DNA of 64,000 bases from Halobiforma lacisalsi AJ5 (GTDB taxonomy: Archaea > Halobacteriota > Halobacteria > Halobacteriales > Natrialbaceae): assembly GCF_000226975.2 (NCBI RefSeq), contig NZ_CP019285.1:868001-932000 (forward strand), in the 5' to 3' direction. Below, piece by piece: positions 20,185 to 29,000 of the stretch. Made by a program: the position numbers and the translations under genes. The notes beneath the pieces are model-generated. The model did no database searches. It was not told the DNA's origin and saw nothing but the letters and a program-made list of their open reading frames with translations. How positions within the stretch are numbered: position 1 is the first letter of the stretch; every line of letters starts with the position of its first letter.

Positions 20185-20336
20185 CGGTCCCGACTTTCCT
20201 TTCGTCCCCGTCGAACCGTGACGTCACGTCCCGATCGACCCACCCCTAGCGGCGTCGACTCCGTGCTAATCCGCTATTTCGACCGCGCTAAACGCTGATT
20301 CACGTATCAACGAGCCTGACGATGTAACCGGGATTA

Positions 20337-21521
20337 ATGGACGAATCCACCGTACGTCAGCAGGCCATGACATCCATCACCATGGATGGTGTTAGCAAAT
20401 ACTTCGACGGGGGTGAGACCGTCGCCAACTCCCGACTGGACCTCGAGGTCGACGACGGGGAGTTCCTCGTCATTCTGGGGCCGTCCGGCTGTGGCAAGAC
20501 GACGGCATTGCGGCTCGTCGCCGGTCTCGAGGATCCCTCGGAGGGGGACATCTACTTCGACGACGAGCGTGTCAACCGGTGGTCGCCGAGCGAGCGCAAC
20601 GTGGCGATGGTGTTCCAGAACTACGCGCTGTACCCCCACATGAGCGTCCGGGAGAACATCGCCTATCCGCTGAAAGTACGAGGGATCCCGCCCGACGAAC
20701 GGGACCGGCGGATCGAAGAGGTGACGGAACTGCTCCACATCGAGGGCCAGATCGGAAAGCGCCCGGCCGCGCTGAGCGGCGGGCAGCGACAGCGGGTGGC
20801 CCTCGCGCGGGCGATCGTTCGGGAGCCGTCCGTCTTCCTCCTCGACGAGCCGCTGTCGAACTTGGACGCGAAGCTCCGCCAGGAGATGCGCAGCGAGCTG
20901 AAACGCCTCCAGGACGAGCTTGGGATCACGACCATCTACGTCACCCACAACCAGGAAGAGGCGATGAGCATGGCCGACACCGTCGTCGTCATGAACCGCG
21001 GGACGATCCAGCAGATTTCGCCACCCGAGGAACTGTACTCCCGGCCGCGGACGGAGTGGGTGGCCCGTTTCATCGGCTCGCCGCCGATGAACCTGTTCGA
21101 AGGACGGCGGCGGAACGGCTCGATCGCCATCGGCGAGGCCGGTACCGTCGACCTCGAGGGTGTGGCGGGCATCCAGGGGATCGACGCCGCGTCAGCATCC
21201 GCGTCCACGTCCACGTCCGCATCTCTCTCCGACGACCTCTCCCTGGGCATCCGCCCGGAGGACCTCTTCCTTTCGAGCGAGCGGCCCACCTCGGGGAACG
21301 CGCTCGAGGGGACGGTCGATACGGTCGAACCATTGGGCGAGTACACGCTCGTCAACGTGGCCGTCGACGACCGGCTCGTGAAGGTGAAGGTCGGCGACGC
21401 GGACGTCACGCGGGGCGAGGAGGTCTGGGTGACCTTCGACGACGAGGATGCCTACCTGTACGACGAGAACGGCGAGTTGGTGACCCAAACGGCCAGTCCA
21501 CAGCCGACGGAGAGCCGATAA
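20337..21521 (+). CDS. CUT1-type ABC transporter ATP-binding protein (MalK/UgpC-like)
   Basis: ATPase of a sugar-type importer. 394 residues: Walker A GPSGCGKT (48-55), Q-loop VFQNYALYPH, signature [14 protein letters not shown], Walker B FLLDEPLSNLD, H-loop THNQEEA. The regulatory OB-fold (TOBE) domain follows from about residue 240, interrupted by an Ala/Ser/Thr repeat (ASASASTSTSASLS). Such ATPases usually energise uptake of oligosaccharides or glycerol phosphate. An alternative ATG (20367) is equally close to the usual family start. First of three co-oriented genes. Confidence 0.92.
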   Translation: MDESTVRQQAMTSITMDGVSKYFDGGETVANSRLDLEVDDGEFLVILGPSGCGKTTALRLVAGLEDPSEGDIYFDDERVNRWSPSERNVAMVFQNYALYPHMSVRENIAYPLKVRGIPPDERDRRIEEVTELLHIEGQIGKRPAALSGGQRQRVALARAIVREPSVFLLDEPLSNLDAKLRQEMRSELKRLQDELGITTIYVTHNQEEAMSMADTVVVMNRGTIQQISPPEELYSRPRTEWVARFIGSPPMNLFEGRRRNGSIAIGEAGTVDLEGVAGIQGIDAASASASTSTSASLSDDLSLGIRPEDLFLSSERPTSGNALEGTVDTVEPLGEYTLVNVAVDDRLVKVKVGDADVTRGEEVWVTFDDEDAYLYDENGELVTQTASPQPTESR

Positions 21522-21531
21522 TCGCACGACC

Positions 21532-22491
21532 ATGAGCTTACGGGACTACGTCGACGGGCTCGACGAGGACGCGACCCTCGGGCTGAACGTGGAGGTCGAC
21601 CGCGAGAAACTCGTCGCCCTCGCGGTGTTCCTGATCCCGGGGATGACCCTGTTCGGCATCTTCTCGGTCGGGCCGATCGTCTACTCGGCGGTCGGGAGCT
21701 TCTTCTCGTGGGACGCGTTCTCGATGCAGAGCTTCATTGGCCTCGAGAACTGGATCCGGACGTTCAGGGATCCGCTGATCATCGACTGGGAGAACCTCCG
21801 ACACTGGCGGTTCCCGATGGGCGCGCTGGCACAGAACCTCCTGTGGGTGGTGCTCCACGTCCCGATCAGCACCGTTCTCGGGCTCGCGATGGCGCTGCTG
21901 TTCGCCGACCTCCGGGGGCGGCGGATCCTTCGATCGATGGTCTTCCTGGGGTTTACCGTGCCGACGATCGTGATCGGGCTGGTTCTGCTGTTCATCTACG
22001 ATCCCCAGGCGGGGATCTTCAACGAACTGCTCCGCGTGATCGGCATGGAACACCAGGTCCGCAACTGGACGCAGTCCCCGCAGGTGGCGATCTACGCGCT
22101 CATCGCGGGCGGGATCTGGGTCCAGACCGGGTTCAACATGCTGCTGTACAGTTCGGCGCTGGCCGCGATCGACCCCTCGCTGATCGAGTCCGCGAAGATC
22201 GACGGCGCGGGCCCCTACCGCCGGTTCAGGGACATCATCTGGCCGCTTGTCAGGCCCGTCACCGCGGTCGTCGTCATCATGGGGATCATCTGGGTGCTCC
22301 GGGTGTTCGACATCGTCTACGCGGCCGGCGGCTCCGCCGGCGGACCGAACCACGCGTACTCGGTGCTGGGAATCGAGGTCTACCGAGCCGCGTTCGAACC
22401 GCCGATCGACTACGGCAAGGCGATGGTGGTGGCGCTCGTCCAGCTCGTTATCGTCGCCCCCCTCGCCGCCTACATCGCCCGTATGGGCTGA
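21532..22491 (+). CDS. CUT1 ABC transporter permease (MalF/UgpA-like)
   Basis: 319 residues, six predicted transmembrane segments. Typical features: first helix LVALAVFLIPGMTLFGIF, an external loop mentioning the family sequence IGLENWIRTFRDP, and the EAA loop LIESAKIDGAGPYRRFRDIIWP near residue 220. Forms the channel together with the next gene's product. Begins 10 bases after the ATPase gene and ends 6 bases before the second permease. Confidence 0.93.
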   Translation: MSLRDYVDGLDEDATLGLNVEVDREKLVALAVFLIPGMTLFGIFSVGPIVYSAVGSFFSWDAFSMQSFIGLENWIRTFRDPLIIDWENLRHWRFPMGALAQNLLWVVLHVPISTVLGLAMALLFADLRGRRILRSMVFLGFTVPTIVIGLVLLFIYDPQAGIFNELLRVIGMEHQVRNWTQSPQVAIYALIAGGIWVQTGFNMLLYSSALAAIDPSLIESAKIDGAGPYRRFRDIIWPLVRPVTAVVVIMGIIWVLRVFDIVYAAGGSAGGPNHAYSVLGIEVYRAAFEPPIDYGKAMVVALVQLVIVAPLAAYIARMG

Positions 22492-22497
22492 TCAGAC

Positions 22498-23475
22498 ATG
22501 AGTGACAGCGACGATCCATTCGAACCGACGCGACCCGGAACCGATCCCGAACGGGAGACCGACGGACGCGGCTACCTGTCGGTCGACGAGATCCCCGAAA
22601 CCGCACCCGCCAGGGAACTGGACTGGACGACGCGGCTCGCCAACGCGACCCCGTCGCTCCCGCGGCTGCTCAAGTACGCCATCGCGATCACGGTCGCGGT
22701 CCTCTGGATCGTTCCCTTCCTCGGACTCTTTATGGCCTCGCTGCGCCCGCTCAACGAGATCATCCAGGGGTGGTGGCACCTCGAGGGCATGACGCTCACC
22801 CTCGAGAACTACCAGCAGGCCTGGACCTACCGGACGGCACCGATGCGCCGGGCCCTGATCAACACCCTGATCGTCACCGTCCCCGCGGTGCTCGTCGTCA
22901 TGTTGCTCGGCGCGATGGCGGCCTACCCCTTCGCGCGGTTCGAGTTCCCGCTGAAGACGACGCTGTTCTTCCTGATCCTGCTCGTGATGGCGGCGCCGCC
23001 GGAACTGGTCGCGATGGGCAACTACAACACGCTCCGGGAGGTCGGGTTGTTCGACACGTACATGGGACTGATACTGGTCCACATCGGCTGGGGGTTGGGC
23101 TGGGTCGTCCTCTTCCTGCGGAACTACCTGCTGGGGATCCCGAAGGAACTCGAGGAGGCCGCCCGCATCGACGGCGCATCGCGGTACCAGATCTTCCGGA
23201 CGATCATCCTGCCGCTGTCGACGCCGGCGCTCGTCTCCGTCGCCGTGATCCAGTTCACCTGGGTCTGGAACGCCTTCTTCTTCCCGCTCGTGTTCATGCG
23301 CTCGCCCGAGCTCTACCTGGCGCCGCAGGTGCTCCCGCTGATGCGCGGGCGCATCCAGGTCGAGTGGGGGCTGGTCGCCGCCGGTTCGGTGCTGACGATG
23401 ATCGTCCCCATTCTCCTGTTCCTGACCCTCGAGCGGTACTACAAGCAGGGAATGGTCGCCGCCGTCACGGACTGA
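22498..23475 (+). CDS. CUT1 ABC transporter permease (MalG/UgpE-like)
   Basis: 325 residues. A 60-residue charged N-terminus precedes six transmembrane segments. The EAA loop ELEEAARIDGASRYQIFRTIILP (about residues 217-239) is a textbook example for MalG-type subunits. Last gene of the plus-strand transporter operon; it converges with the minus-strand operon carrying the binding protein, leaving 16 bases between stops. Confidence 0.93.
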   Translation: MSDSDDPFEPTRPGTDPERETDGRGYLSVDEIPETAPARELDWTTRLANATPSLPRLLKYAIAITVAVLWIVPFLGLFMASLRPLNEIIQGWWHLEGMTLTLENYQQAWTYRTAPMRRALINTLIVTVPAVLVVMLLGAMAAYPFARFEFPLKTTLFFLILLVMAAPPELVAMGNYNTLREVGLFDTYMGLILVHIGWGLGWVVLFLRNYLLGIPKELEEAARIDGASRYQIFRTIILPLSTPALVSVAVIQFTWVWNAFFFPLVFMRSPELYLAPQVLPLMRGRIQVEWGLVAAGSVLTMIVPILLFLTLERYYKQGMVAAVTD

Positions 23476-23491
23476 CGGCGGCGACAACGGT

Positions 23492-23875
23492 TCACAGCGG
23501 CAACAGTCCCGCTTCCGTCGCGGCCACCGTCGCCCCGACCGCCGCGAGGTTCACCAGGAAGAACGCCCGCGAGGACTTCCAGGCGAAATAGAGGAAGGTC
23601 ACGAGCGGGAGCGCCGCGATCATCGCCGGCCGGGTCCCCCGCACCGCCAGCGTAGCGAGAAACGCCGTCGTGAACACGTACAGGACGTCCACGACCGCGG
23701 CGCTCGCGTTCCGTCGTCGGAACTCCTCGAGGAGAACGAGCGGCGATCTGGCGCCGTCGCTCCCGTCGACCCCGGCGGTCCCGGCGGTCCCGGCGGTCCC
23801 GGCGGTTCCGGTGGTTCCGGCCGTATCGGCGGTCTCGGCGTTCCGATCGCTCTCGCCGCCACCGAGTTCGCTCAC
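23492..23875 (-). CDS. Small membrane protein with TAG-repeat N-terminus
   Basis: 127 residues starting at GTG 23875, one base after the binding protein's stop, so it is in its operon. The first 40 residues are acidic and disordered, with a Thr-Ala-Gly tandem repeat (GTAGTAGTAGTAG) encoded by a 9-base repeat near 23778-23815. Two or three transmembrane helices follow (VVDVLYVFTTAFLATLAV, MIAALPLVTFLYFAW, LVNLAAVGATVAAT). Function unknown; its position suggests an accessory to the sugar importer. Confidence 0.6.
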   Translation of the reverse strand: MSELGGGESDRNAETADTAGTTGTAGTAGTAGTAGVDGSDGARSPLVLLEEFRRRNASAAVVDVLYVFTTAFLATLAVRGTRPAMIAALPLVTFLYFAWKSSRAFFLVNLAAVGATVAATEAGLLPL

Positions 23876-23876
23876 G

Positions 23877-25145
23877 TCACAGCCCGCCCCCGTCCGCCAC
23901 GGATTCCTGCAGGAGGTCGGCGAGCGAGTCGACCAGCGAGGTGACGTCCTGGTCCGGCCGTGCCCAGAGGCCGGTCAGCGACGCCCAGAACTCCGACTGG
24001 AACGGATCGCCCACCGTGTCGTCGAGGTCGGGAACGAGGTCCACCTCGTCGGCCCGGTCCGCGAGGTCGCCCATGATCTCCACGTCGTAGGCCTCGTCCG
24101 GCACCTGCGCGTTCGAGGCGATGAAGCCGCCCCGTTCGGCCCAGACCTGCTGGCCCTCGGCGGAGACGAACGTCTCGACTGCCGTCCGCGCCGCATCGAC
24201 GTTCTCCGAGTACTGTGGTACCGTAAACCAGTTCTCGGCGGCGACCATCGCCTCCGCGCCGGGGATCATGAAGTAGCCGAGGTCGTCCGGATCCTGGATC
24301 GCCTCGAACGCCGGCGTCCACGACCCCATGAAGTACAGCGGCGTCTCGTTCTCCCAGAAGAACTCGTACTGAACGCCGAAGTCCCGCACCTCACTGAAGT
24401 AGCCCGCCTGGAGGAGGTCCTGGATTTCCTCGAAGGCGGCGACGACGCGCTCGTCGGTAAACTCGGTATCGCCGTCGACGAGCCCTCGCTGGAGTTGCCC
24501 CCCGTTCTCCTGTCGGATGATGAACCCCTCCGTCACGTCGCTCAGGGGCCAGCCGTCCCCGTTCCCGGACGCGATCGGTGCCTCGACGCCCGAAATCCCG
24601 TCGATCTCCTCGAGCAGGTCGAGGAACGCGTCGTAATCGTCGGGCTCCTCGAGACCGTTGTCCTCGAAGAACGACTGGCGGTACCAGAACCCCGGCTTGA
24701 GGTCCATCTTGAACGGCGCCGCGTAGATCTCGCCGTCGGCGCTCACCTGCTCCGCGTCGGTCGCGAACTCGTCGGGGTCCCAGACGTCTCCCATCGCTGC
24801 CAGGTGGCCACGCTCCGCGTCGGACTGGATCCGGGCCGGCGACGGCATCACGACGATGTCGGCGGTCGCGACCCCGGCCTCGTAATCCATCAACGTTCCC
24901 GTCAGAATGGCTTCCGTGTCCCGCGGCTGATACGTGATGTCGATCCCCGTCTGATCCTCGACGTAATCGACGACGGCGAGGAAGTCCTCCTCCTCGCCGC
25001 CGGTCCAGACGCCGGTTACGGTAAGCGCTTCCTGTGCGGCCGCCGATCCCGCGACGCCGATCCCCACTCCCGCGAGTCCGACGGCTCCGCCGCCCATTCC
25101 TCGTAGCACGGTACGCCGATCGAACCGACCGTTAGGTTCGGTCAT
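23877..25145 (-). CDS. CUT1 ABC transporter substrate-binding protein
   Basis: Family 1 extracellular solute-binding protein, 422 residues. A Tat signal (FDRRTVLRGMGG) leads into a hydrophobic stretch ending SAAAQEA; no lipobox Cys is present, so it may be cleaved and released or held another way. The mature part shows the classic pattern of the family (VTGVWTGGEEEDFLAVV, then GYFMIPG and FVSAEGQQVWAE). It is the natural partner of the importer encoded convergently at 20337-23475. A GTTTAGG box about 23-25 bases upstream of the ATG fits a leaderless transcript. The sugar is unknown. Confidence 0.9.
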   Translation of the reverse strand: MTEPNGRFDRRTVLRGMGGGAVGLAGVGIGVAGSAAAQEALTVTGVWTGGEEEDFLAVVDYVEDQTGIDITYQPRDTEAILTGTLMDYEAGVATADIVVMPSPARIQSDAERGHLAAMGDVWDPDEFATDAEQVSADGEIYAAPFKMDLKPGFWYRQSFFEDNGLEEPDDYDAFLDLLEEIDGISGVEAPIASGNGDGWPLSDVTEGFIIRQENGGQLQRGLVDGDTEFTDERVVAAFEEIQDLLQAGYFSEVRDFGVQYEFFWENETPLYFMGSWTPAFEAIQDPDDLGYFMIPGAEAMVAAENWFTVPQYSENVDAARTAVETFVSAEGQQVWAERGGFIASNAQVPDEAYDVEIMGDLADRADEVDLVPDLDDTVGDPFQSEFWASLTGLWARPDQDVTSLVDSLADLLQESVADGGGL

Positions 25146-25324
25146 ACGGGATGCTATGACCGATCCTAAACTTAATCATTTTTCACGATAATCCTGTAAT
25201 GGCGGATTTCGAGACAATCATCGGTTCCGAGACCGGAGGCGGTCGGCCGCCCATCGCGTCGATCGAACGGGCGGCCGGCGTACGGGCTGGCTACGCGAGT
25301 AGGGCGGCGCTACGACGGTCGGCG

Positions 25325-25741
25325 TCAGCGACGCCAGCGCTCGAGGAGACGCCTCAGGAGGCTCGGGTCGCGGTCGCGGTCACAGTCCCCGGACTCCTCG
25401 AGGGCCTCGGTTCGGTCCTCGAGCAGCCGCTCGTACTGCGTGATGACGGCTCGCCGACGGCGCTCGCTGGTCGTCAGCGCGCGCTCGAGCGCCGTCACGC
25501 GGGACTGGAGTCGAGCGCGTTCGATACGGGTCGAGAGGTCGGTATCGTCGGGTGATCGGGACCGCGGGGACCGCGAGGACATCTCCGGTGACCGGAACCG
25601 GTACTCGTGTTCGCCGTCCGTGACGCCGGGTTCGTCACTGGAGTCGGAGTCGGGGTCAGTCGTCGGCTCTCGAGTCACGTCGTCGGGCCCGGGCTCCCGA
25701 CGGTGGTAGCGGGTCGTGGGGGGTCGTTGCTCGGCGGACAT
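25325..25741 (-). CDS. Hypothetical coiled-coil protein
   Basis: 138 residues. The first 65 are Pro/Ser/Arg/Asp-rich and probably disordered; residues 68-115 form a likely coiled coil (STRIERARLQSRVTALERAL, then ERRRRAVITQYERLLEDR). The end is basic (LLRRLLERWRR). No family recognised. The gene is plausible because GC bias at third positions and the heptad pattern belong to this frame. The gap from here to 25146 holds only the promoter region of the binding-protein gene. Confidence 0.55.
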   Translation of the reverse strand: MSAEQRPPTTRYHRREPGPDDVTREPTTDPDSDSSDEPGVTDGEHEYRFRSPEMSSRSPRSRSPDDTDLSTRIERARLQSRVTALERALTTSERRRRAVITQYERLLEDRTEALEESGDCDRDRDPSLLRRLLERWRR

Positions 25742-25846
25742 GGGCCGAATGGCGGTATACGACTCTCGGTGAAAAGGTTCAGTCAGCCGACCGTCAGACG
25801 CGGCGGTCGAGAGTGGTCGCTTCGAGGCGCGCGAGGACGCCTCGCG

Positions 25847-27124
25847 CTACTGTGCCGACGTATTCCCGCCCTCGAGGTGTGCGAGAACGCCCCCGGTGTC
25901 GGCCGGCACGGGTTCGGGCTCGTTCCCCGCGGCCGCCGCCGCGTCGGGATCCTTGAGCAGGTGGCCCGTGGTCAGGCAGGCGACCCGCTCGTCGTCGTCG
26001 ACGATCCCCGACGCACGGAGCTTCCGGAGGCCGGCGACCGACGCCGCGGAGGCCGGTTCGACGCCGACGCCCTCCGCCGCGAGGTCGCGCTGGGCCTCGG
26101 TAATCTCGTCGTCCGAGACCGCGATCGCGGTGCCCCCGGTCTCGCGGATGCCGGGAAGCGCCTTCGGCGCGTTCACGGGGTTGCCGATCCGGATCGCGGT
26201 CGCCCGGGTCTCGACCTCCTCCCAGCGGCGGACCTCGTCGGCCCCGTTCTCGACCGCCTCGACCATCGGCGCCGCACCCTCGGCCTGGACGCCGGTCAGT
26301 TTCGGCACCTCGCGCTCCTCGAGCGCGCCCGCCTGGACGAGTTCGCGAAACGCCTTGTACAGCGCCGCGGTGTTGCCCGCGTTGCCGACCGGCAGGACGA
26401 TCCGGTCCGGGAAGGCCCCGTAGTCGTCGCGGAACCCCTCGAGGATCTCGAGGCCGATCGTCTTCTGGCCCTCGAGTCGGAACGGGTTCAGCGAATTCAG
26501 CAGGTAGGCCTCCCCGCGCTCGGCGAGTTCCCGAACGATATCGAGACAGGCGTCGAAGTTACCGTCGACCTCGAGGATGCGCGCGTCGTGGAGCGCGGCC
26601 TGGCCGACCTTCCCGGCGGCGACCTTCCCCGCCGGCAGGAGGACCAGCGTCTCCATGCCGCCCCGCGAGCCGTAGGCCGCCAGCGCGGCGCTCGTATTGC
26701 CGGTGGAAGCACAGGCGAGTCGCCCGACGCCCAGTTCTTGCGCGACGGCGACGCCGACGGTCATCCCGCGATCCTTGAACGACCCCGTCGGGTTCATCCC
26801 CTCGTGTTTGATCCGCAGCGTCTCGACACCGACGTCGGCTTCGAGTCGGGGTACCTCGTACAGCGGCGTCGCCCCCTCCTGGGTCGTAACGCCTTCGGAG
26901 AGCGGGAGGGCGTCGGCGTAGCGCCAGACGCCGCGTCCCGAGAAGTCCTCGAACGTGGGGAGGTCGGCATAGCGCACCTCGAGCAGTCCGTCGCACTCGT
27001 CACAGGTGTAGCGGACGTCCTCGAACGGCGCGAAGGTGTCGCCGCAGGCGATACACTCGAGCCAGACGCCGTCGTCCGCGACGCCGGGTACGGTCGGCCG
27101 GTCGGCCGAGAGGCTGAGACTCAT
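25847..27124 (-). CDS. thrC: Threonine synthase
   Basis: PLP enzyme converting O-phosphohomoserine to threonine. 425 residues from ATG 27124. An N-terminal zinc-ribbon (Cys24, Cys27, Cys41, Cys44) is typical of archaeal ThrC. The PLP lysine is Lys117 in NPTGSFKDRG; the phosphate-binding loop is VGNAGNTAAL. The upstream extension of the frame to 27262 is Arg/Pro-rich shadow sequence. A disordered Ala/Glu tail follows the catalytic domain. It stands alone rather than with other threonine genes. Confidence 0.94.
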   Translation of the reverse strand: MSLSLSADRPTVPGVADDGVWLECIACGDTFAPFEDVRYTCDECDGLLEVRYADLPTFEDFSGRGVWRYADALPLSEGVTTQEGATPLYEVPRLEADVGVETLRIKHEGMNPTGSFKDRGMTVGVAVAQELGVGRLACASTGNTSAALAAYGSRGGMETLVLLPAGKVAAGKVGQAALHDARILEVDGNFDACLDIVRELAERGEAYLLNSLNPFRLEGQKTIGLEILEGFRDDYGAFPDRIVLPVGNAGNTAALYKAFRELVQAGALEEREVPKLTGVQAEGAAPMVEAVENGADEVRRWEEVETRATAIRIGNPVNAPKALPGIRETGGTAIAVSDDEITEAQRDLAAEGVGVEPASAASVAGLRKLRASGIVDDDERVACLTTGHLLKDPDAAAAAGNEPEPVPADTGGVLAHLEGGNTSAQ

Positions 27125-27171
27125 TGTCGTCCGAGAGGTAAGCAAGCGGGAAAAAGTGAGCGGATGCGGCG

Positions 27172-27591
27172 TTACTCCCGGGGCTCGGATCGGACCCCCG
27201 GTCGCGGTCGCTCCCGGTCGGAGTCGAACTCGTCGATCACGCCGTGGACCGACCGCGTCCACGCGTTCAGCGCCTCGTGGAGCATCTCCTTGGCGTCCGG
27301 GAGTTCGACCGCGGTGTACTGGTAGACGTAGCCGCCGCCCTCGAGCAGTCGCCGGTCGCGCTCGACGAGTCCCCGGTCCTGCAGCGTCGACAGCGACCGG
27401 TTGATCGTACTCCGGTCCCGGTCGAGGACCGTCGCGAGTTCGTCGATCGTACTCCCGGGCCGCTCACAGAGCGCGAGGTAGGTCCGCGTTTCGTGGTCCT
27501 CGATCCCGAACACACAGCTCATTACCTTCTCGAACGGCGGGTCCGAATCCTCGAGGAGTTCGCCGAGTCGGTGTTGCGGGTCCGTCGCCAT
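27172..27591 (-). CDS. TrmB-like HTH transcriptional regulator
   Basis: 139 residues, a single winged helix: FGIEDHETRTYLALCERPG, then STIDELATVLDRDRSTINRS (recognition helix) and LQDRGLVERDRRLLEGGG (wing). This is the TrmB/MarR-like type without a ligand-binding domain. The C-terminus is a helix for dimerisation and an acidic/basic tail. It lies 48 bases upstream of thrC in the same direction, so it may be co-transcribed or simply adjacent. Targets unknown. Confidence 0.8.
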   Translation of the reverse strand: MATDPQHRLGELLEDSDPPFEKVMSCVFGIEDHETRTYLALCERPGSTIDELATVLDRDRSTINRSLSTLQDRGLVERDRRLLEGGGYVYQYTAVELPDAKEMLHEALNAWTRSVHGVIDEFDSDRERPRPGVRSEPRE

Positions 27592-27642
27592 ACGCTACGT
27601 ACGAACGCAGGTATGAAAGAACCCCACACACTGTCCGCGCCG

Positions 27643-27894
27643 TTACTCCTGCTCGGCGGGATCCTTGACGTAGCCGTTTTTCCGGATACAGCGGCGCATC
27701 TCCCGTTCGCTCTCGTGGCGGTGGAGTCGCGTCGGCGTGTCGCAGTAGTAGACGGCGCCGTCGTACCGAAGCGTCACCTCGTGTTCCTCGCCGAGCATCG
27801 TCGTCGTGACCACGACCCGCCGACCGTCCTCGATCGCCTCGAGGATCGCGTCGGCCACGAGTTCGCCGGCCGAGATCCGTACGGTGTCCGCCAT
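27643..27894 (-). CDS. Small conserved haloarchaeal protein (83 aa)
   Basis: 83 residues from ATG 27894. Begins with an amphipathic helix (ISAGELVADAILEAIEDGRR), followed by beta strands (VVVTTTMLGEEHEVTLRYDG), and a His/Arg-rich region (TRLHRHESEREMRRCIRKNG) with two cysteines. No enzyme motif seen. The longer frame upstream (to 28305) is antisense to the membrane protein gene at 28022 and is not coding. Confidence 0.6.
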   Translation of the reverse strand: MADTVRISAGELVADAILEAIEDGRRVVVTTTMLGEEHEVTLRYDGAVYYCDTPTRLHRHESEREMRRCIRKNGYVKDPAEQE

Positions 27895-28021
27895 GGTATG
27901 GCTGTGTGTCTCGGTCCCAAAGAATCCCACGTCGCCGCCTCCAATCGTCGCGTTCGGCGGCCGTGTACGAGCGACGCCAGACCGGGATACCGCTACTACA
28001 TCTTCTGTGCTATAGAACAAC

Positions 28022-28492
28022 ATGGCACAAGAAGCCGAACGACCGACCGTAGAACGAACGTCGACCGCACTCCCACCCTGGCAAGCCGGCACCGTCGGCG
28101 GCATCGTCGGGGCGATCGTCTTCGGGGCGCTGATGGCGCTGCAGACGCCCGGCGTCCTCGAGATGGCGATCCCCTCGATGTACGGCCTCGAGGGCGGACT
28201 CGCCGGGATGGTCATCCACGTCTCCCACGGTGCCGTCCTCGGCGTCGTCTTCGCGGCGCTGCTGGTGGGAACCGGCCGACGGGACCTCCGCCCCGGCAGG
28301 GCCACCGTCGCCGGCCTCGCGTACGGAATCGCCGTCTGGGCAGTCCTGGCCGTCGTCGTGATGCCGATCTGGCTCTCGGCGGTCGGGTTCGAGATGGCAC
28401 CATCCGTGCCGAACGTGGCCCTCGAGAGCCTCGTCGGGCACGCTGCCTACGGAATCGTTCTCGGTCTGGCGTACGCGGGGCTGGCGCGATAG
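28022..28492 (+). CDS. Four-helix membrane protein, paralogue A
   Basis: 156 residues with four transmembrane helices (AGTVGGIVGAIVFGALMAL; GMVIHVSHGAVLGVVFAALL; VAGLAYGIAVWAVLAVVVM; LVGHAAYGIVLGLAYAGL). The second and fourth helices each start with a His-containing motif (VIHVSHG and VGHAAYG). It is clearly related to the product of 29001-29501, with the same order of segments. Function unknown; the histidines might hold a metal or haem, which is speculation. Confidence 0.7.
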   Translation: MAQEAERPTVERTSTALPPWQAGTVGGIVGAIVFGALMALQTPGVLEMAIPSMYGLEGGLAGMVIHVSHGAVLGVVFAALLVGTGRRDLRPGRATVAGLAYGIAVWAVLAVVVMPIWLSAVGFEMAPSVPNVALESLVGHAAYGIVLGLAYAGLAR

Positions 28493-28572
28493 GTCGGCTG
28501 CTTTCCGTCGGCTCCCTGGGGTTCCCCAACCCCATCCCCATCCGGCTCCCACCGACTGCGCCGGCCCGAAGC

Positions 28573-28650
28573 CTACAGCAGGTAAAGCACGACCAGCGCC
28601 GCCGGCCCGAGCAGCATGATGAGGACGCCGATCACCACCCTGATCTCCAT
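28573..28650 (-). CDS. 25-residue single-helix membrane peptide
   Basis: ATG 28650 opens MEIRVVIGVLIMLLGPAALV and five more residues to TAG 28573-28575: a single hydrophobic helix with a charged N-terminus. A TTATAG box lies about 30 bases upstream on this strand, as in other leaderless genes of the window, and a 13-bp palindrome (28706-28718) lies beyond it. It is too short for most gene finders. It lies between two paralogous membrane proteins encoded on the other strand. Function unknown. Confidence 0.5.
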   Translation of the reverse strand: MEIRVVIGVLIMLLGPAALVVLYLL

Positions 28651-28705
28651 ACTCGTTTCGTCGATCCTCGTCGTCGACCTATAACTGATACCGATAGTTC
28701 AGAAA

Positions 28706-28718
28706 CGGAACCGTTCCG
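28706..28718. promoter_or_regulatory. Palindrome CGGAAC-C-GTTCCG upstream of the 25-aa gene
   Basis: Odd-length perfect palindrome about 20 bases upstream of the TATA-like box of the 28573-28650 gene. It sits where archaeal activators or repressors often bind. The rest of 28651-29000 contains no frame I can support except a 13-codon one at 28762 (MAERALEQRLFRT), and an AATAAATAC box about 28 bases before ATG 29001. Confidence 0.3.
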
Positions 28719-29000
28719 GACCGGGAGTCAACAGCCGATTGAGGGGAGAAATACGGCATTTATGGCGGAGAGAGCGCTCGAGCAGCGGTTGTTCCGCACC
28801 TAGAACGGCTCGGCCGAGCGAGTCGCGACGTCGATCCCGGACTGGACCCTCCAGCCGACACTGCGGTCGCCGCACTCGTGGATCCTCGGAAGCCATCCGT
28901 CTCGACAGGACGGCACGGCCGCGTGCCCTCTCTCGGCTATCGTTCCCAGAATCCGATAACTGTTGTAATAAATACAATCGCTTGCTCGCCATCTCGTCGT

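Noticed and set aside
25199..25555. Plus-strand frame of 118 codons.
   Set aside because: Antisense to the coiled-coil protein gene over most of its length, with no family features; the minus-strand frame has the better protein.
28762..28803. Thirteen-codon frame MAERALEQRLFRT.
   Set aside because: Too short to support and has no clear promoter beyond an overlapping TTTAT.
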